Source: JBCCQH01 sp039024435 (GTDB lineage Bacteria > Bacteroidota > Bacteroidia > J057 > JADKCL01). Taken from it: a stretch of DNA of 64,000 nucleotides. The stretch covers positions 14,944 to 78,943 of the forward strand of contig JBCCQH010000021.1 in the NCBI GenBank assembly GCA_039024435.1, read 5' to 3'. The position numbers were made by a program, and so were the translations under genes. The notes beneath the pieces were generated by a model. The model was given only the letters and a program-made list of their open reading frames with translations, did not search any database and was not told the origin of the DNA. Shown here one piece after another: positions 45,214 to 54,154 of the stretch (position 1 is its first letter; each line of letters begins with the position of its first letter).

Positions 45214-45508
45214 AAACCAAATCCTTTAGTGCTTCAAATTTGTTGGTTTGAACCTGACTGACAAAACTTCCCCCCTGAAATGTAGCAAAGGTGGGCAGGT
45301 TATCGACTTTGGCCAGCTTGCGCGACATCGGATTTTTCTCCGCATCGACAAAGACAAAGTAGATGTCCGTCAATTCATTGGCCAGTTTCTTAAACTTGGG
45401 CTTCATGATGCGGCAATTGCCACACCAGCCGGCGGAATATTGGACAATGACGGTGGATTCATTTTGTACAATTTCCTCCAGGTTATCTTCTTTTAATTCT
45501 ACTAGCAT
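45194..45508 (-). CDS. Thioredoxin family protein
   Basis: The 104-residue protein has the thioredoxin fold with an active-site WCGNC at residues 28-32 and a cis-Pro region (DNLPTFATFQGG). The dipeptide between the cysteines is Gly-Asn, not the canonical Gly-Pro. It likely reduces the peroxiredoxin encoded 23 bp upstream. Length is that of a minimal cytoplasmic thioredoxin. Confidence 0.94.
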   Translation of the reverse strand: MLVELKEDNLEEIVQNESTVIVQYSAGWCGNCRIMKPKFKKLANELTDIYFVFVDAEKNPMSRKLAKVDNLPTFATFQGGSFVSQVQTNKFEALKDLVYEVANN

Positions 45509-45531
45509 GATAAAGGGTTGTGGTGATCAAA

Positions 45532-46170
45532 TTAGTTTACACTGAGGTAAGCGGCGACTCCGCTCCGGTTGGCTTCCAGTGCCGCTTTGCCTTCTTCCCA
45601 GTTTGCGGGACAAACTTCGCCCTTTTTCTGGAAGTGACTGAAAGAATCAATCAATCGGAGATACTCTTGCACATTGCGTCCGAGTGGCATGTGGTTGATC
45701 CCTTCATGAAACACCACGCCTTCCTCATCGATCAGATAAGTGGCCCGGTAAGTAACGTTGTCGCCTTCAAGCAGATCAACCCCCGTTTCCTCATCGGTTT
45801 TCACCTTGGTGGTATCCAAAATTCCCAGGATCTTCGCAAGGTTCCGATTGCTATCTGCCAAAAGGTTGTAGGTAACTCCTTCGATCCCTCCCTCATCTTT
45901 GGCGGTGCTCAACCAGGCAAAGTGCACTTCCGGGGTATCACAAGATGCACCAATGACGATGGTGTTTCTTTTCTCAAACTCCGACAGGGCTTCCTGGAAG
46001 GCATGCAACTCGGTGGGGCAGACGAAAGTAAAATCTTTCGGATACCAGAAAAGGAGAACCTTTTTCTTATTTTTCTGTGCTTCTTCCCGCACATTAACCT
46101 GGAATGTATCTCCCATGTCATTCATGGCGTTTACTTTTATTCCAGGGAACTGTTTTCCAATATAACTCAT
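45532..46170 (-). CDS. Peroxiredoxin (AhpC/Tsa type, 2-Cys)
   Basis: ATG at 46170 (MSYIGKQFPG) gives 212 residues; the four codons before it begin with TTG. The peroxidatic Cys lies in DFTFVCPTELHAF near residue 51 and the resolving Cys in GEVCPANWEEGK near 187, as in typical 2-Cys enzymes. It reduces hydrogen and organic peroxides and should be recycled by the thioredoxin encoded next. First gene of a three-gene leftward operon. Confidence 0.95.
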   Translation of the reverse strand: MSYIGKQFPGIKVNAMNDMGDTFQVNVREEAQKNKKKVLLFWYPKDFTFVCPTELHAFQEALSEFEKRNTIVIGASCDTPEVHFAWLSTAKDEGGIEGVTYNLLADSNRNLAKILGILDTTKVKTDEETGVDLLEGDNVTYRATYLIDEEGVVFHEGINHMPLGRNVQEYLRLIDSFSHFQKKGEVCPANWEEGKAALEANRSGVAAYLSVN

Positions 46171-46474
46171 AGTATTATTCAATGATTTTAAAAAGGATAA
46201 ACGGGAAATCTGAGTATTGGTTTGGAAGTATTTGTTAAAAAATTATGACCAACAATCAGCGGGGCCAAATCGCCTTGCTGAGCGGTGAATCGGCGTTGGA
46301 ATGGGCATAACCCTTCCGTCAGGAGCTCGCATAGATATGGCGCAAAAGAGTTTTATCGTGGCGTGCTTTGCTCGCGCTTTTTCTACTGGGACGACCGGTT
46401 CCATTTTTCGGCTGGTGGCCCGATGTCACAATTGAAACGGATTCACTATCGAGCCAAGAAGCGTCCTGAGTGGA

Positions 46475-46759
46475 TTAAAGACCCTCCTCAAGGATTGCGA
46501 TACCAGCACCCCTTTCTTGCGATACTGTGTACACGTGTACCTCTTTCGTGATCGTCACCCCTCCCGCGATATATCCATTGATCAGGGCATCGGCATCCTG
46601 ACCGCTTGCGTGGGCGGCGGCGCGCAAGATCGCCTCGGCAAGCACCGGATCGATTTCCGCTGCGTGGGCTACGTTTTCCGCGGCGTAAGTCTTCTCTGCC
46701 GCCATTCCTGGAAGGGCCGCAAAAAGGCCGAGCAGGGCCAGCAATAGGACTTTTTTCAT
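46475..46759 (-). CDS. Small secreted protein, local three-copy family
   Basis: ATG at 46759 yields 94 residues with a signal peptide (VLLLALLGLFAALPGMAA). The mature part contains EAILRAAAHASG, ALINGYIAGGVTI and a terminal strand GAGIAILEEGL, the same layout as the products at 26420-26737 and 31694-31975. Function unknown. It lies between the peroxiredoxin operon and queA, on the same strand as both. Confidence 0.66.
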   Translation of the reverse strand: MKKVLLLALLGLFAALPGMAAEKTYAAENVAHAAEIDPVLAEAILRAAAHASGQDADALINGYIAGGVTITKEVHVYTVSQERGAGIAILEEGL

Positions 46760-46880
46760 TGTCTTTGGATGAATTGTTGTTCGGGGCAATATGCACCTTT
46801 GCCGTACCCAAGACCTTGCCCCAAAGCCTGATTCAAAGCTGAACCGCCATCCCCCGAATTCCTACACCTCTCCCGACCAC

Positions 46881-48038
46881 TCACGGAAGCAACAGCGAGC
46901 TGTCCCCGTAGCTCAGGAACTGGTAGCCATGGTCCAGCGCGGCGGCGTACACCTTTCGCCAATCCTCCCCGATGAAGGCTGCGATCAGCAGAATCAGCGT
47001 CGAATTCGGCAGGTGGTAATTCGTGACCAGCCCGTCGCACATCCGGAAGGTGTAGCCCGGATAGAGGAAAATCTCGGTCTGCCCGCCGAGTTGCTGCAAC
47101 TGCTGCCGATCCATGTAGTCCTGCACGTTTTGCAGAGCGTTGACTCGGTCGATGGCTTTGAGGCGATAGGGATCCTCCTTCCGGATGAAGAAATCGCTTT
47201 CCCCCCGTTGCAACCGCACCCCAAACCAGTAGAGGCTTTCCAGGGTCCGCAGGGAAGTGGTCCCGACGGCAACCGTGGGCCCACTGGAAATCAAGGATTC
47301 CACCGTTGATCGCTGAATCCACACCTGCTCGTTGTGCATGGGATGCTCCGCGATTTTCTGGGTTTTGATCGGCTGAAAGGTACCCGCGGATACGTGCAGG
47401 GTGACGTATTCGGTCGGGATCCCCCTCGCTCCCAGGCGGTGTACGATGGATTCGGTGAAATGCAGTCCGGCGGTGGGGGCCGCGACGGCACCTTCGACCT
47501 TGGAGTAGACGGTCTGGTAGCGGTCTCGGTCGGCGGGTTCGACCTCGCGCTGGAGGTAGGGGGGAAGTGGGATTTTGCCGATTTGGGTGAGCAGTTCGGC
47601 AAAACTCATGCCTTCCCAGGCGAAGCTTACCTTGTCGTCGCCGGTGCGGGTCGCGGTGAAGTTGAGCGCAGGACTTTTCAGCGAGGTGCCGCGTTTCCAT
47701 TTCCGGGCATTGCCAATCATGCATTTCCAGACACACTGCCGCTCACTGGCCATGACTTCCTCGTGGGCCGGGGAGGGGAAAAGGGGTTCCAACAGAAAGA
47801 TCTCGATGCGAGCCCCGGTTTCCTTGTGGAGGATAATCCGGGCGGGAATGACCTTGGTATCGTTGAAGACCAGCGTCGCGGTGGGTGGCAACTGGTCCAC
47901 GATGGCGCCGAAACCGTGGTGTTCGATTTCTCCCTGCCGATAGACCAACAGTTTGGAAGTGCCCCGTTCTTGGGGGGGATGCTTGGCGATCCGGGAATCG
48001 GGCAAGTCGTAGGAAAAATCGTCTAGTTTCAGGCTCAT
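46881..48038 (-). CDS. queA: S-adenosylmethionine:tRNA ribosyltransferase-isomerase QueA
   Basis: ATG at 48038 (MSLKLDDFSYDLPDSRIAKH) gives 385 residues; a longer in-frame extension to 48446 is probably not coding. FNDTKVIPARI, AAPTAGLHFTESI and LPNSTLILLIAAF are characteristic QueA segments. The enzyme transfers the ribosyl part of SAM to queuine-pathway preQ1 in tRNA, forming epoxyqueuosine. The sequence fits the normal length. It appears to be a single gene. Confidence 0.95.
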   Translation of the reverse strand: MSLKLDDFSYDLPDSRIAKHPPQERGTSKLLVYRQGEIEHHGFGAIVDQLPPTATLVFNDTKVIPARIILHKETGARIEIFLLEPLFPSPAHEEVMASERQCVWKCMIGNARKWKRGTSLKSPALNFTATRTGDDKVSFAWEGMSFAELLTQIGKIPLPPYLQREVEPADRDRYQTVYSKVEGAVAAPTAGLHFTESIVHRLGARGIPTEYVTLHVSAGTFQPIKTQKIAEHPMHNEQVWIQRSTVESLISSGPTVAVGTTSLRTLESLYWFGVRLQRGESDFFIRKEDPYRLKAIDRVNALQNVQDYMDRQQLQQLGGQTEIFLYPGYTFRMCDGLVTNYHLPNSTLILLIAAFIGEDWRKVYAAALDHGYQFLSYGDSSLLLP

Positions 48039-48300
48039 GTCCGGCTTTTTTGATCCAGTTGGGCACGGAAAATATGCGGGCGCAATATACCGCCGGGGAG
48101 CAGAAAACGCCATGCATCCGGGTAACAATGGGGGCGGTTTGTGGGGAACGAAACGCAGCCGGGTACGGAAAGATGGGGCTGGTCGAGGCAATCGGGCATT
48201 TTCCCCGCCAAACATTTCCCCGTCCATTTTTCTTTCATCTATGTCCACGGTTTCAAGCCCCGCGCAAGATTCCACTTTCCCAATCCCAACTGCACCGCAC

Positions 48301-48666
48301 ATGAAAACTTTGAAAACCCTCCTCGTTCTGCTTTGCCTGGCCTGTCTGATCCATTCCGAAGCCAGCGCGCAAACCGAGTTCGAATTGGATCCTTCCCAGA
48401 GCATGTTGATGACGGGAAAAGGGCAGGGGCAGGACGGTGCCATCAATCCTTTCCTGGGAGAAGATTGCTATGCGATTGTGGAAAATACCGGGAAGCAGGC
48501 GTTTTCCATCCGCGTCCAGCAAAACGGCGAAATCATCAAAACCATTCCGATTGCCCGGAACGAAGAAAAGAAAGTGAGCCTGCTCCCAGGGTACGAGATG
48601 TATTTTGACACCGAGAAAGACGGGAAGGTCAAGGCCACGGTGGACTTTGCCAAGATGGAGCCCTGA
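48301..48666 (+). CDS. Small secreted protein of unknown function
   Basis: ATG at 48301 begins a signal peptide (LLVLLCLACLIHSEASA) and gives 121 residues. The mature part is beta-rich (AFSIRVQQNGEIIKTIPIA, KVSLLPGYEMYF) with one Cys and a final VKATVDFAKMEP. No family is recognised. It is divergent from queA across a 262-bp gap and 205 bp from the convergent AraC gene. Confidence 0.7.
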   Translation: MKTLKTLLVLLCLACLIHSEASAQTEFELDPSQSMLMTGKGQGQDGAINPFLGEDCYAIVENTGKQAFSIRVQQNGEIIKTIPIARNEEKKVSLLPGYEMYFDTEKDGKVKATVDFAKMEP

Positions 48667-48871
48667 GGGTTGGGGAGAGGCAAGTAGAACTTGTCCCCGG
48701 TTTCCCCAATACCGACCTTCACTGGAGCAAGGAACTCATCGGCCCACCATTGAAAATGCTGCGCCCGCGCCGTTGTTGTTGCCCTCTATACACCGTTGTT
48801 TTCATTCGCCCGAAACCACTCCCGCGGAGATCGCTCAGGCCTGAGCCACTTCCAGCGGCCCCCTTCCTCCA

Positions 48872-49798
48872 TCAATTCAAATTTCGGTATTCGCTCGGGC
48901 TGTATCCCGTTTTTCGCTTGAATAAGTTGCTGAAATGCTGCGGGTAGGCAAATCCCAGCGAATAGCCGATCTCACTGATCGCCATCGTGGTATTGAGCAG
49001 GCTGCTTTTGGCCTTTTCGATCAGGAAATAGTGGATGTGCTCTTGGGTCGTTTTGCCGGTTTCCCGCTTCAACAGGTCACTGAGGTATTTGGGCGATAAG
49101 TTCATGTTTCGGGCACAATCCTCGACCCGGGGAATTCCGACTTGTTGGCCGGGCTCCGATTGGTAATAATTCGTCAGTAGGCGCTCAAATCTGGACAAGA
49201 GATCGACATTGAGATTTGTGCGGGAGAAAAATTGGCGGTCATAAAATCGGACACAATAATCCAAAAACAACTCAATGTTGGCGACAATCAAGTGCTGGCT
49301 GTGCCGGTCGATCCGCTGGCTGTATTCGTGGGTGATCTTTTCCAGCAGTTCTTCGATGGTGTGCCGTTCCTTGTCGGACAGGTGCAAGGCTTCATTGGTA
49401 TGGTAGTGAAAAAACGAATACTTGTCGATCTTTTGCGCCAGATCTGACTTGCGAAACAAATTGGGATGAAACGCCAGCGACCAACCCTCCGGATCGACTT
49501 CCCGGGGCGTACCCGGATCGGTCCGCTCAAATTCCATGACTTGCCCCGGCGCGGTAAAGACCAGGGTTCCATCCTCGTAGTCGTACGAATTGATGCCGTA
49601 GGTGAAGGTGCTGCAACTCTTGGTCGATTTAAACACGATCAGGTACAAATTGTTGATGACCTTCACTCCTTGTAGGCCATCTATCCGCTGGATGTCACGG
49701 TTGTAAATGACGCTTACCAGTTGATGGGCCGGATTGGGAAGTCCCGCCGCTTGGTGCATCTGGCGGATCGAATTTAGGTGAACGGTTTTGTGCATCAT
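48872..49798 (-). CDS. AraC family transcriptional regulator, paralogue of the one at 38.5-39.4 kb
   Basis: The 308-residue protein has an N-terminal sensing domain and a C-terminal pair of HTH motifs (LSPKYLSDLLKRETGKT, AISEIGYSLGFAYPQHF, RKTGYSPSEYRNLN). It shares the whole layout with the AraC protein at 38539-39441, including DYEDGTLVFTAPGQVMEF-like and HLSDKERHTIEELLE-like segments. It lies 39 bp from an esterase gene on the same strand, which it probably regulates. Confidence 0.93.
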   Translation of the reverse strand: MMHKTVHLNSIRQMHQAAGLPNPAHQLVSVIYNRDIQRIDGLQGVKVINNLYLIVFKSTKSCSTFTYGINSYDYEDGTLVFTAPGQVMEFERTDPGTPREVDPEGWSLAFHPNLFRKSDLAQKIDKYSFFHYHTNEALHLSDKERHTIEELLEKITHEYSQRIDRHSQHLIVANIELFLDYCVRFYDRQFFSRTNLNVDLLSRFERLLTNYYQSEPGQQVGIPRVEDCARNMNLSPKYLSDLLKRETGKTTQEHIHYFLIEKAKSSLLNTTMAISEIGYSLGFAYPQHFSNLFKRKTGYSPSEYRNLN

Positions 49799-49837
49799 GC
49801 CGGAATCTTGGAGAAGATTGAAAATAGTAAAACTCGC

Positions 49838-50797
49838 TCATTTAACGTACCGGTCGTAGAACTCGGCAAATGCATCCACTTGGAATTTATTCGCGGCCTG
49901 GCCGATGGTGGTTTTGGGGGCCACGACTTCAAATCCGTGGAAGGTGCCTTCGAAAACGCGAAACTGAACGGGGACCCCCGCTTTTTCTAGGGCTTCGCAA
50001 TAGGCAACGTTCTCATCGTAGAAGGGCTCCAGATCCCCGACAAAACTGATCGTTGGCGGGAATCCACGGTAGTCTTCGTTCAGGGCCGGAGATGCGTAAG
50101 GCGGTACCGCTCGGCCCTGCAACCCGCGCAGATACAGGTTCCAGGCAAATTTGTTGCTTTTTGCATCCCAAACCGGAGAACCAAGCATTTTTGAAGATTC
50201 CGTTTGCCGGCGGTGGTCCAGCATCGGGTAGATCGGCATCTGAAAAGCGAGTTTTACATCCTGGGTATCGCGCACTTTTAAGGTCACCGCGGCGGCCATT
50301 CCTCCCCCGGCACTGTGCCCGGCCACGATAAAGTTGTTGGGATCCAGGTTGAGCGATTCAGCATTGTCCCGCATCCACAGCAAAGTATCGTAGCAGTCGT
50401 TGAAACCGGCCGGGTAAGGCGACTGGGGGGACAAACGATAGTTGGGGGCGATGATTGCCACATTTCTTTTCTGAATAATATTTTCATAGAAGGTCAGCGC
50501 TTGCTCCGGCAAGCCCATCATGTATCCGCCCCCGTGCAGATAAAGCATGGCGGGAATGGGGCCCTCTACTTCTTTGGGGCGAAACATCCGCACCGGGATT
50601 TTGTGGTTTTGCGTGGTCGAACTCGGAACCACGTGGTCCGTGTTGCGTACCGATTTGATTTTTCTTCCCCGGACCAGGCTTACGAAAAAATGCAGGATGC
50701 GCATGCTCCATTTCCGGCGGGCAATGGAAACGAGCAATCGCCCGGTTCGGTAGTGGGACTGCAATTCTTGGGTGTACATTTCTTTCTTGACAATCAT
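49838..50797 (-). CDS. Alpha/beta hydrolase (HSL/acetyl-esterase-like)
   Basis: ATG at 50797 gives 319 residues. YLHGGGYMMG near residue 90 is the HSL-type oxyanion motif. GHSAGGGMAAA near 160 holds the nucleophile Ser. GDLEPFYDENV and the His in FEGTFHGFEVV complete the triad. These enzymes hydrolyse short acyl esters. No signal peptide is clear. The AraC gene begins 39 bp downstream on the same strand, suggesting one transcript. Confidence 0.93.
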   Translation of the reverse strand: MIVKKEMYTQELQSHYRTGRLLVSIARRKWSMRILHFFVSLVRGRKIKSVRNTDHVVPSSTTQNHKIPVRMFRPKEVEGPIPAMLYLHGGGYMMGLPEQALTFYENIIQKRNVAIIAPNYRLSPQSPYPAGFNDCYDTLLWMRDNAESLNLDPNNFIVAGHSAGGGMAAAVTLKVRDTQDVKLAFQMPIYPMLDHRRQTESSKMLGSPVWDAKSNKFAWNLYLRGLQGRAVPPYASPALNEDYRGFPPTISFVGDLEPFYDENVAYCEALEKAGVPVQFRVFEGTFHGFEVVAPKTTIGQAANKFQVDAFAEFYDRYVK

Positions 50798-51145
50798 CAC
50801 TGCGTACGGTTGGGTGGAAGGGGTGTGCTATCGCTTTCAAAGTTAGCGGGGCAGGAAAGGCGGGGTTAAATGATATTGCTGAAATACCAATGGATATCAC
50901 GGTTGCCCGGCAGAATGCTGCTGTCCGCCGGGCAATTTCTCACGGCACACGCTTGCGAAAGGCACGGGAACGCCACCACCACCGGGAGGGGGGAGTAAAG
51001 GAAAATGGTCCAGGGATGCCCCTGGTCGGAGTAAATTTCTCAATTGGCCGGTAAGAAGTACTGGGAAGCAAACGCACACGCCGCACTGTGGGCGCATTTT
51101 TGGACGGTGGTGGGCAAGGACACGAAGCGTACACCGCTCTGCGGC
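50798..51145. other. Intergenic region with hairpin
   Basis: The 348-bp gap contains a perfect 9-bp stem (50903-50911 with 50927-50935, TTGCCCGGC and its complement). No gene is supported. Confidence 0.5.
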
Positions 51146-51814
51146 TCAGGCGCGATAAATCTTGCCGATTCTCCGGTAAAATTCCTCGCGGGCATTGATC
51201 CGGGGGAATTCGCTGGGCGGAATCTCCTGGCCCAGGAATGCGCAAAGCGGTTCCCAGCCCTGCTTGACCTCGTATTCCAGTAGCCGGGCGGGGGGAACGA
51301 GCAGGCGGATGGCCGCGTTGTGGGCGATGAAGGCTTGGATTGCGGTTTCCTTGTCCATCGGCTTACCGGAAAAGGCTCCTTTGTAGATGTCCTGGATGTT
51401 GTACATCACCACGTCCATGATCTGCCGGACCCGCCGCACGAAGGGATACCGGAGGGCCAGGCGGATCTGGGCGGGCAGGGGAGGCGCCGCATTCAGGATG
51501 GTGGCCGAGGCGCTTTCCCACCAGCTCTCCGGATCGCGCACGGTGAGCACCACCTTCGCTTCGGGAAAGGCGGCCATCAATTCCTCCACGTACAAGCAGC
51601 CGGGAAAGTCCACCACTGCTTGATAGCCGGCGAAGAGGGCTTCCCAGTCCACCGGCCTGCCCCGCATCGCATTTTTCCAATGCTGCACCCCGGTGGGGTG
51701 ATCCAGCAACTCAAACATGTGGTAGCACTGCACGTACCCCAGTTGTTCCAGGGCCATTTTCAGGGACATTGTACCGGTCCGGCCAAAACCAGCCCCAATT
51801 ACTTGAATTGACAT
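51146..51814 (-). CDS. Sulfotransferase family protein
   Basis: The 222-residue protein starts with the PAPS-binding P-loop-like GAGFGRTGTMSLKMALEQLG and has PEAKVVLTVRDPESWWES as the 3'-phosphate motif near residue 95. This fits the Sulfotransfer_4 family. It would sulfate small molecules or glycans using PAPS. It is the last chromosomal gene before the mobile element and is divergent from the integrase. Confidence 0.9.
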   Translation of the reverse strand: MSIQVIGAGFGRTGTMSLKMALEQLGYVQCYHMFELLDHPTGVQHWKNAMRGRPVDWEALFAGYQAVVDFPGCLYVEELMAAFPEAKVVLTVRDPESWWESASATILNAAPPLPAQIRLALRYPFVRRVRQIMDVVMYNIQDIYKGAFSGKPMDKETAIQAFIAHNAAIRLLVPPARLLEYEVKQGWEPLCAFLGQEIPPSEFPRINAREEFYRRIGKIYRA

Positions 51815-51872
51815 TTACACTTTGCTTTTCACGGAGATTGCGGACAAAATGGGGAAAATCCCCATTTGAATC

Positions 51873-51914
51873 AAGCAGCCGAAGCGGGCGCCCCGGCCAG
51901 AGACGGCTGCTTTT
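51873..51914 (+). terminator. Stem-loop at the left boundary of the element
   Basis: AAGCAGCCG at 51873-51881 pairs with CGGCTGCTT at 51904-51912, followed by TT. No rightward gene precedes it, so it may insulate the integrase from outside transcription. Confidence 0.5.
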
Positions 51915-52066
51915 CTTTGTATGAACTAAATCCCCTGTTCGTGTGTGTTTTGGCCCATTGTTTGGCACAAGACCATTGAAACCGAACGACAAGAACACCC
52001 AAATAGTTCGTGTATCTCGTCTGTTCATTAGGGTTTCATTAGGATTGTATCAAACGATAAAAGACA

Positions 52067-53623
52067 ATGAAACAGGCAGCAAAGCACTCAGAACTTCCCC
52101 GCGTTCACATTCATTTTGACACTTCATCACCGCGCAAAGAGGACGGACATTGTAAGTTCTCTTTGCGCATTTCCTTTAATGGAAAACCCAAACTTTTCAA
52201 GGTCGATACCAACGGCGACGATGAACTTTGGATGCACCCCAAATTTTGGGTGAATGAAGTCGTCATTGATGAAAAGACAGGCAAGCCCCGCACCCTTAGA
52301 AAGAAGCGCATCCAACACGCCAAAGGCAACGGCGATTCTGACAGCCTGGAACGCAAGCTGAAAACCAAACAGTCGGAACTTACCGAACTGCTAAAGACCT
52401 TGCGCAAGCGCAAGCAACCGATCACCTTTCCGGTCGTGTTGCGTCACTGGAGCCTCCAGCAAACCGAAACCTTTTCGGACTGGCTTGCCCAATGGATTCC
52501 CAACCATATCAAGGATCGGCAACTGACAAAATCGACGAAAGAGAACTACGAAAAAATCTTACGCCATGTTAGGCTCTTTGAAGAACTGAATGGCCGCGTA
52601 GCGGTTGCTGAGATTTCCCCCGAATGGCTGCGCGATTTCCAAACCTTCATCTACGAGCCAAGAGAGAAGAACAGTAAAGGCATCTGGACCGGACAAGGGT
52701 TGAAGGGGACCAGTGGTAATAAAAACATGGGTAAACTTTGCTACGCCTTGTCGCAAGCTGCAAAGTCTAGGGAGATCGAACACGATCCGACTGATGTTTT
52801 TAAAGAACGCTGGTTGATCGAAGCAGATGAACCGGAAAGGCCATTTCTGGAAGCCTGGGAAATTGACCGCATGTATGAAGCATTTCTAAATGAGGAATTG
52901 CTAACCAAAGTCCGAACTTCGACTGGCAAGGTTTCGACGGTCCTGGGGGAACGCTACCACCAGCAGCTAGGCATGGTACTTTTCGGCCTGTTTTCCGGTT
53001 TGCGCAACTCAGACCTTCGCGCAGTGGCCGAAGGAAGCAAGCGCGTCCATATTGGTAAGGATCGGATCACCGTTACCATGAAGAAAGGCAAGCGCAAAGT
53101 CCGGCTTTATATCACCGACAAGATGCGCAAGGTTGCCAACCTTACAGGGGTTGGTCCGGTATGGACAGCGAAAATGCCCAACCGCTCTAACCTCAATGTT
53201 ACGGTTCGTAGGATGATGAAGTACATTTTGGCGGATGATCGCCGCATGACCGTCCACAGCTTGCGCCGTAGCTTTGCGACCTACATGGTCAACAAAGGCA
53301 CACGCCTTGAATTGGTTTCGACGCTGTTGGGGCATAAGAGCATCCAGACCACCCATGAGCATTACGCCCATATCAACGATACGGCGACTGAGAAAGCCAT
53401 GACCGAAGTATGGGACCAAATCAAAGAGACGTTCCAGCGTCCAGAGGTCCAGGTATTCGTCGAGGACGTATTTACAGTCTTCCAGGCAAACCCAGGCATT
53501 CAGATTCCAAAGCGATTGGCGGAAATGATGGAAACCATGTCGCACACCTACAACCTTGTAGAACTGGAAAAGGTAGGGTACGAGCCTATCATGCCAGCGG
53601 AAAAGATGGCCGTGGCCGCATAA
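52067..53623 (+). CDS. Tyrosine recombinase (integrase) with arm-binding and SAM-like domains
   Basis: The 518-residue protein has an N-terminal arm-DNA-binding region (KFSLRISFNGKPKLFKVD), a SAM-like core-binding domain (TKSTKENYEKILRHVRLFEE) and a C-terminal catalytic domain. Visible catalytic residues are Arg in FSGLRNSDLRA, HSLRRSF (H-x-x-R), LLGHKSIQTT and a Tyr in HEHYAHI. This is a phage/ICE-type integrase, larger than XerC/D. It is divergent from the chromosomal sulfotransferase gene, and a possible terminator follows it. Confidence 0.95.
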   Translation: MKQAAKHSELPRVHIHFDTSSPRKEDGHCKFSLRISFNGKPKLFKVDTNGDDELWMHPKFWVNEVVIDEKTGKPRTLRKKRIQHAKGNGDSDSLERKLKTKQSELTELLKTLRKRKQPITFPVVLRHWSLQQTETFSDWLAQWIPNHIKDRQLTKSTKENYEKILRHVRLFEELNGRVAVAEISPEWLRDFQTFIYEPREKNSKGIWTGQGLKGTSGNKNMGKLCYALSQAAKSREIEHDPTDVFKERWLIEADEPERPFLEAWEIDRMYEAFLNEELLTKVRTSTGKVSTVLGERYHQQLGMVLFGLFSGLRNSDLRAVAEGSKRVHIGKDRITVTMKKGKRKVRLYITDKMRKVANLTGVGPVWTAKMPNRSNLNVTVRRMMKYILADDRRMTVHSLRRSFATYMVNKGTRLELVSTLLGHKSIQTTHEHYAHINDTATEKAMTEVWDQIKETFQRPEVQVFVEDVFTVFQANPGIQIPKRLAEMMETMSHTYNLVELEKVGYEPIMPAEKMAVAA

Positions 53624-53638
53624 CCAAACCTAGCCTGG

Positions 53639-53658
53639 AGGGGGCCAATCCCGGCCCC
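53639..53658 (+). terminator. Stem-loop after the integrase
   Basis: GGGGCC at 53641-53646 pairs with GGCCCC at 53653-53658, with weak extra pairing outside, and a T-rich tract follows. Confidence 0.55.
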
Positions 53659-53694
53659 TTCCTCTCCCTCATTTTTCACCTAAAACACATCGCT

Positions 53695-53883
53695 ATGAAA
53701 AGCAATGACCCCTTCTTTTCTGATAAAGAGCAACGATTTTACAACGCCACCACCAAGCGGCAACTGCTTGAAATCTGCAAAAGCCTTGCAAGACTGTTGA
53801 AAGATGAAGAACCGGACAATGCCCAGGTGATCGCCTACCTGGAGACAGAGCGGAAGACCCTGAAAGAAAACGGCATTATCTGA
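53695..53883 (+). CDS. Small helical protein of the element
   Basis: ATG at 53695 gives 62 residues, mostly charged and helical (TKRQLLEICKSLARLLKDEE, AQVIAYLETERKTLKENG). No family recognised. It sits 26 bp before the zinc-ribbon gene. Confidence 0.65.
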   Translation: MKSNDPFFSDKEQRFYNATTKRQLLEICKSLARLLKDEEPDNAQVIAYLETERKTLKENGII

Positions 53884-53909
53884 CCCTATCACCTTCAACC
53901 CAAAACACC

Positions 53910-54125
53910 ATGAGCGAAGACAATAAAATAGAATTCCAATGCCCGAAATGTGGCGGTACAGCATTTGACCGAATCGATAACCAGCCCTGGGAAACCTACG
54001 GTCTGGACGAAATCCTGAAAGACACCTATGGCTGTGCAGTCTGCCATAGTCAGTTCACCCTTGTTTTTGAGTTTGTCCGCTGCGAAGACGCAGATGGCAA
54101 CATCTACGAAGACATTGAATTTTGA
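53910..54125 (+). CDS. Small zinc-ribbon-like protein
   Basis: The 71-residue protein carries CPKCGG near the start and CAVCH about 38 residues later, a pair of CxxC knuckles typical of zinc ribbons. The rest is acidic. Its position upstream of the PAPS-reductase-family gene suggests a functional link, which is inference only. Confidence 0.7.
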   Translation: MSEDNKIEFQCPKCGGTAFDRIDNQPWETYGLDEILKDTYGCAVCHSQFTLVFEFVRCEDADGNIYEDIEF

Positions 54126-54154
54126 GCCAATGACCTGAAACCACAAACCATAAC

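Noticed and set aside
48039..48446. N-terminal extension of queA
   Set aside because: The canonical QueA start MSLKLDDFSYDL is at 48038; the extension is unlike the family and overlaps the divergent promoter.
51815..52066. tRNA gene as integration target next to the integrase
   Set aside because: I found no cloverleaf in this stretch; the only stems are short hairpins at 51851-51863 and 51873-51912.
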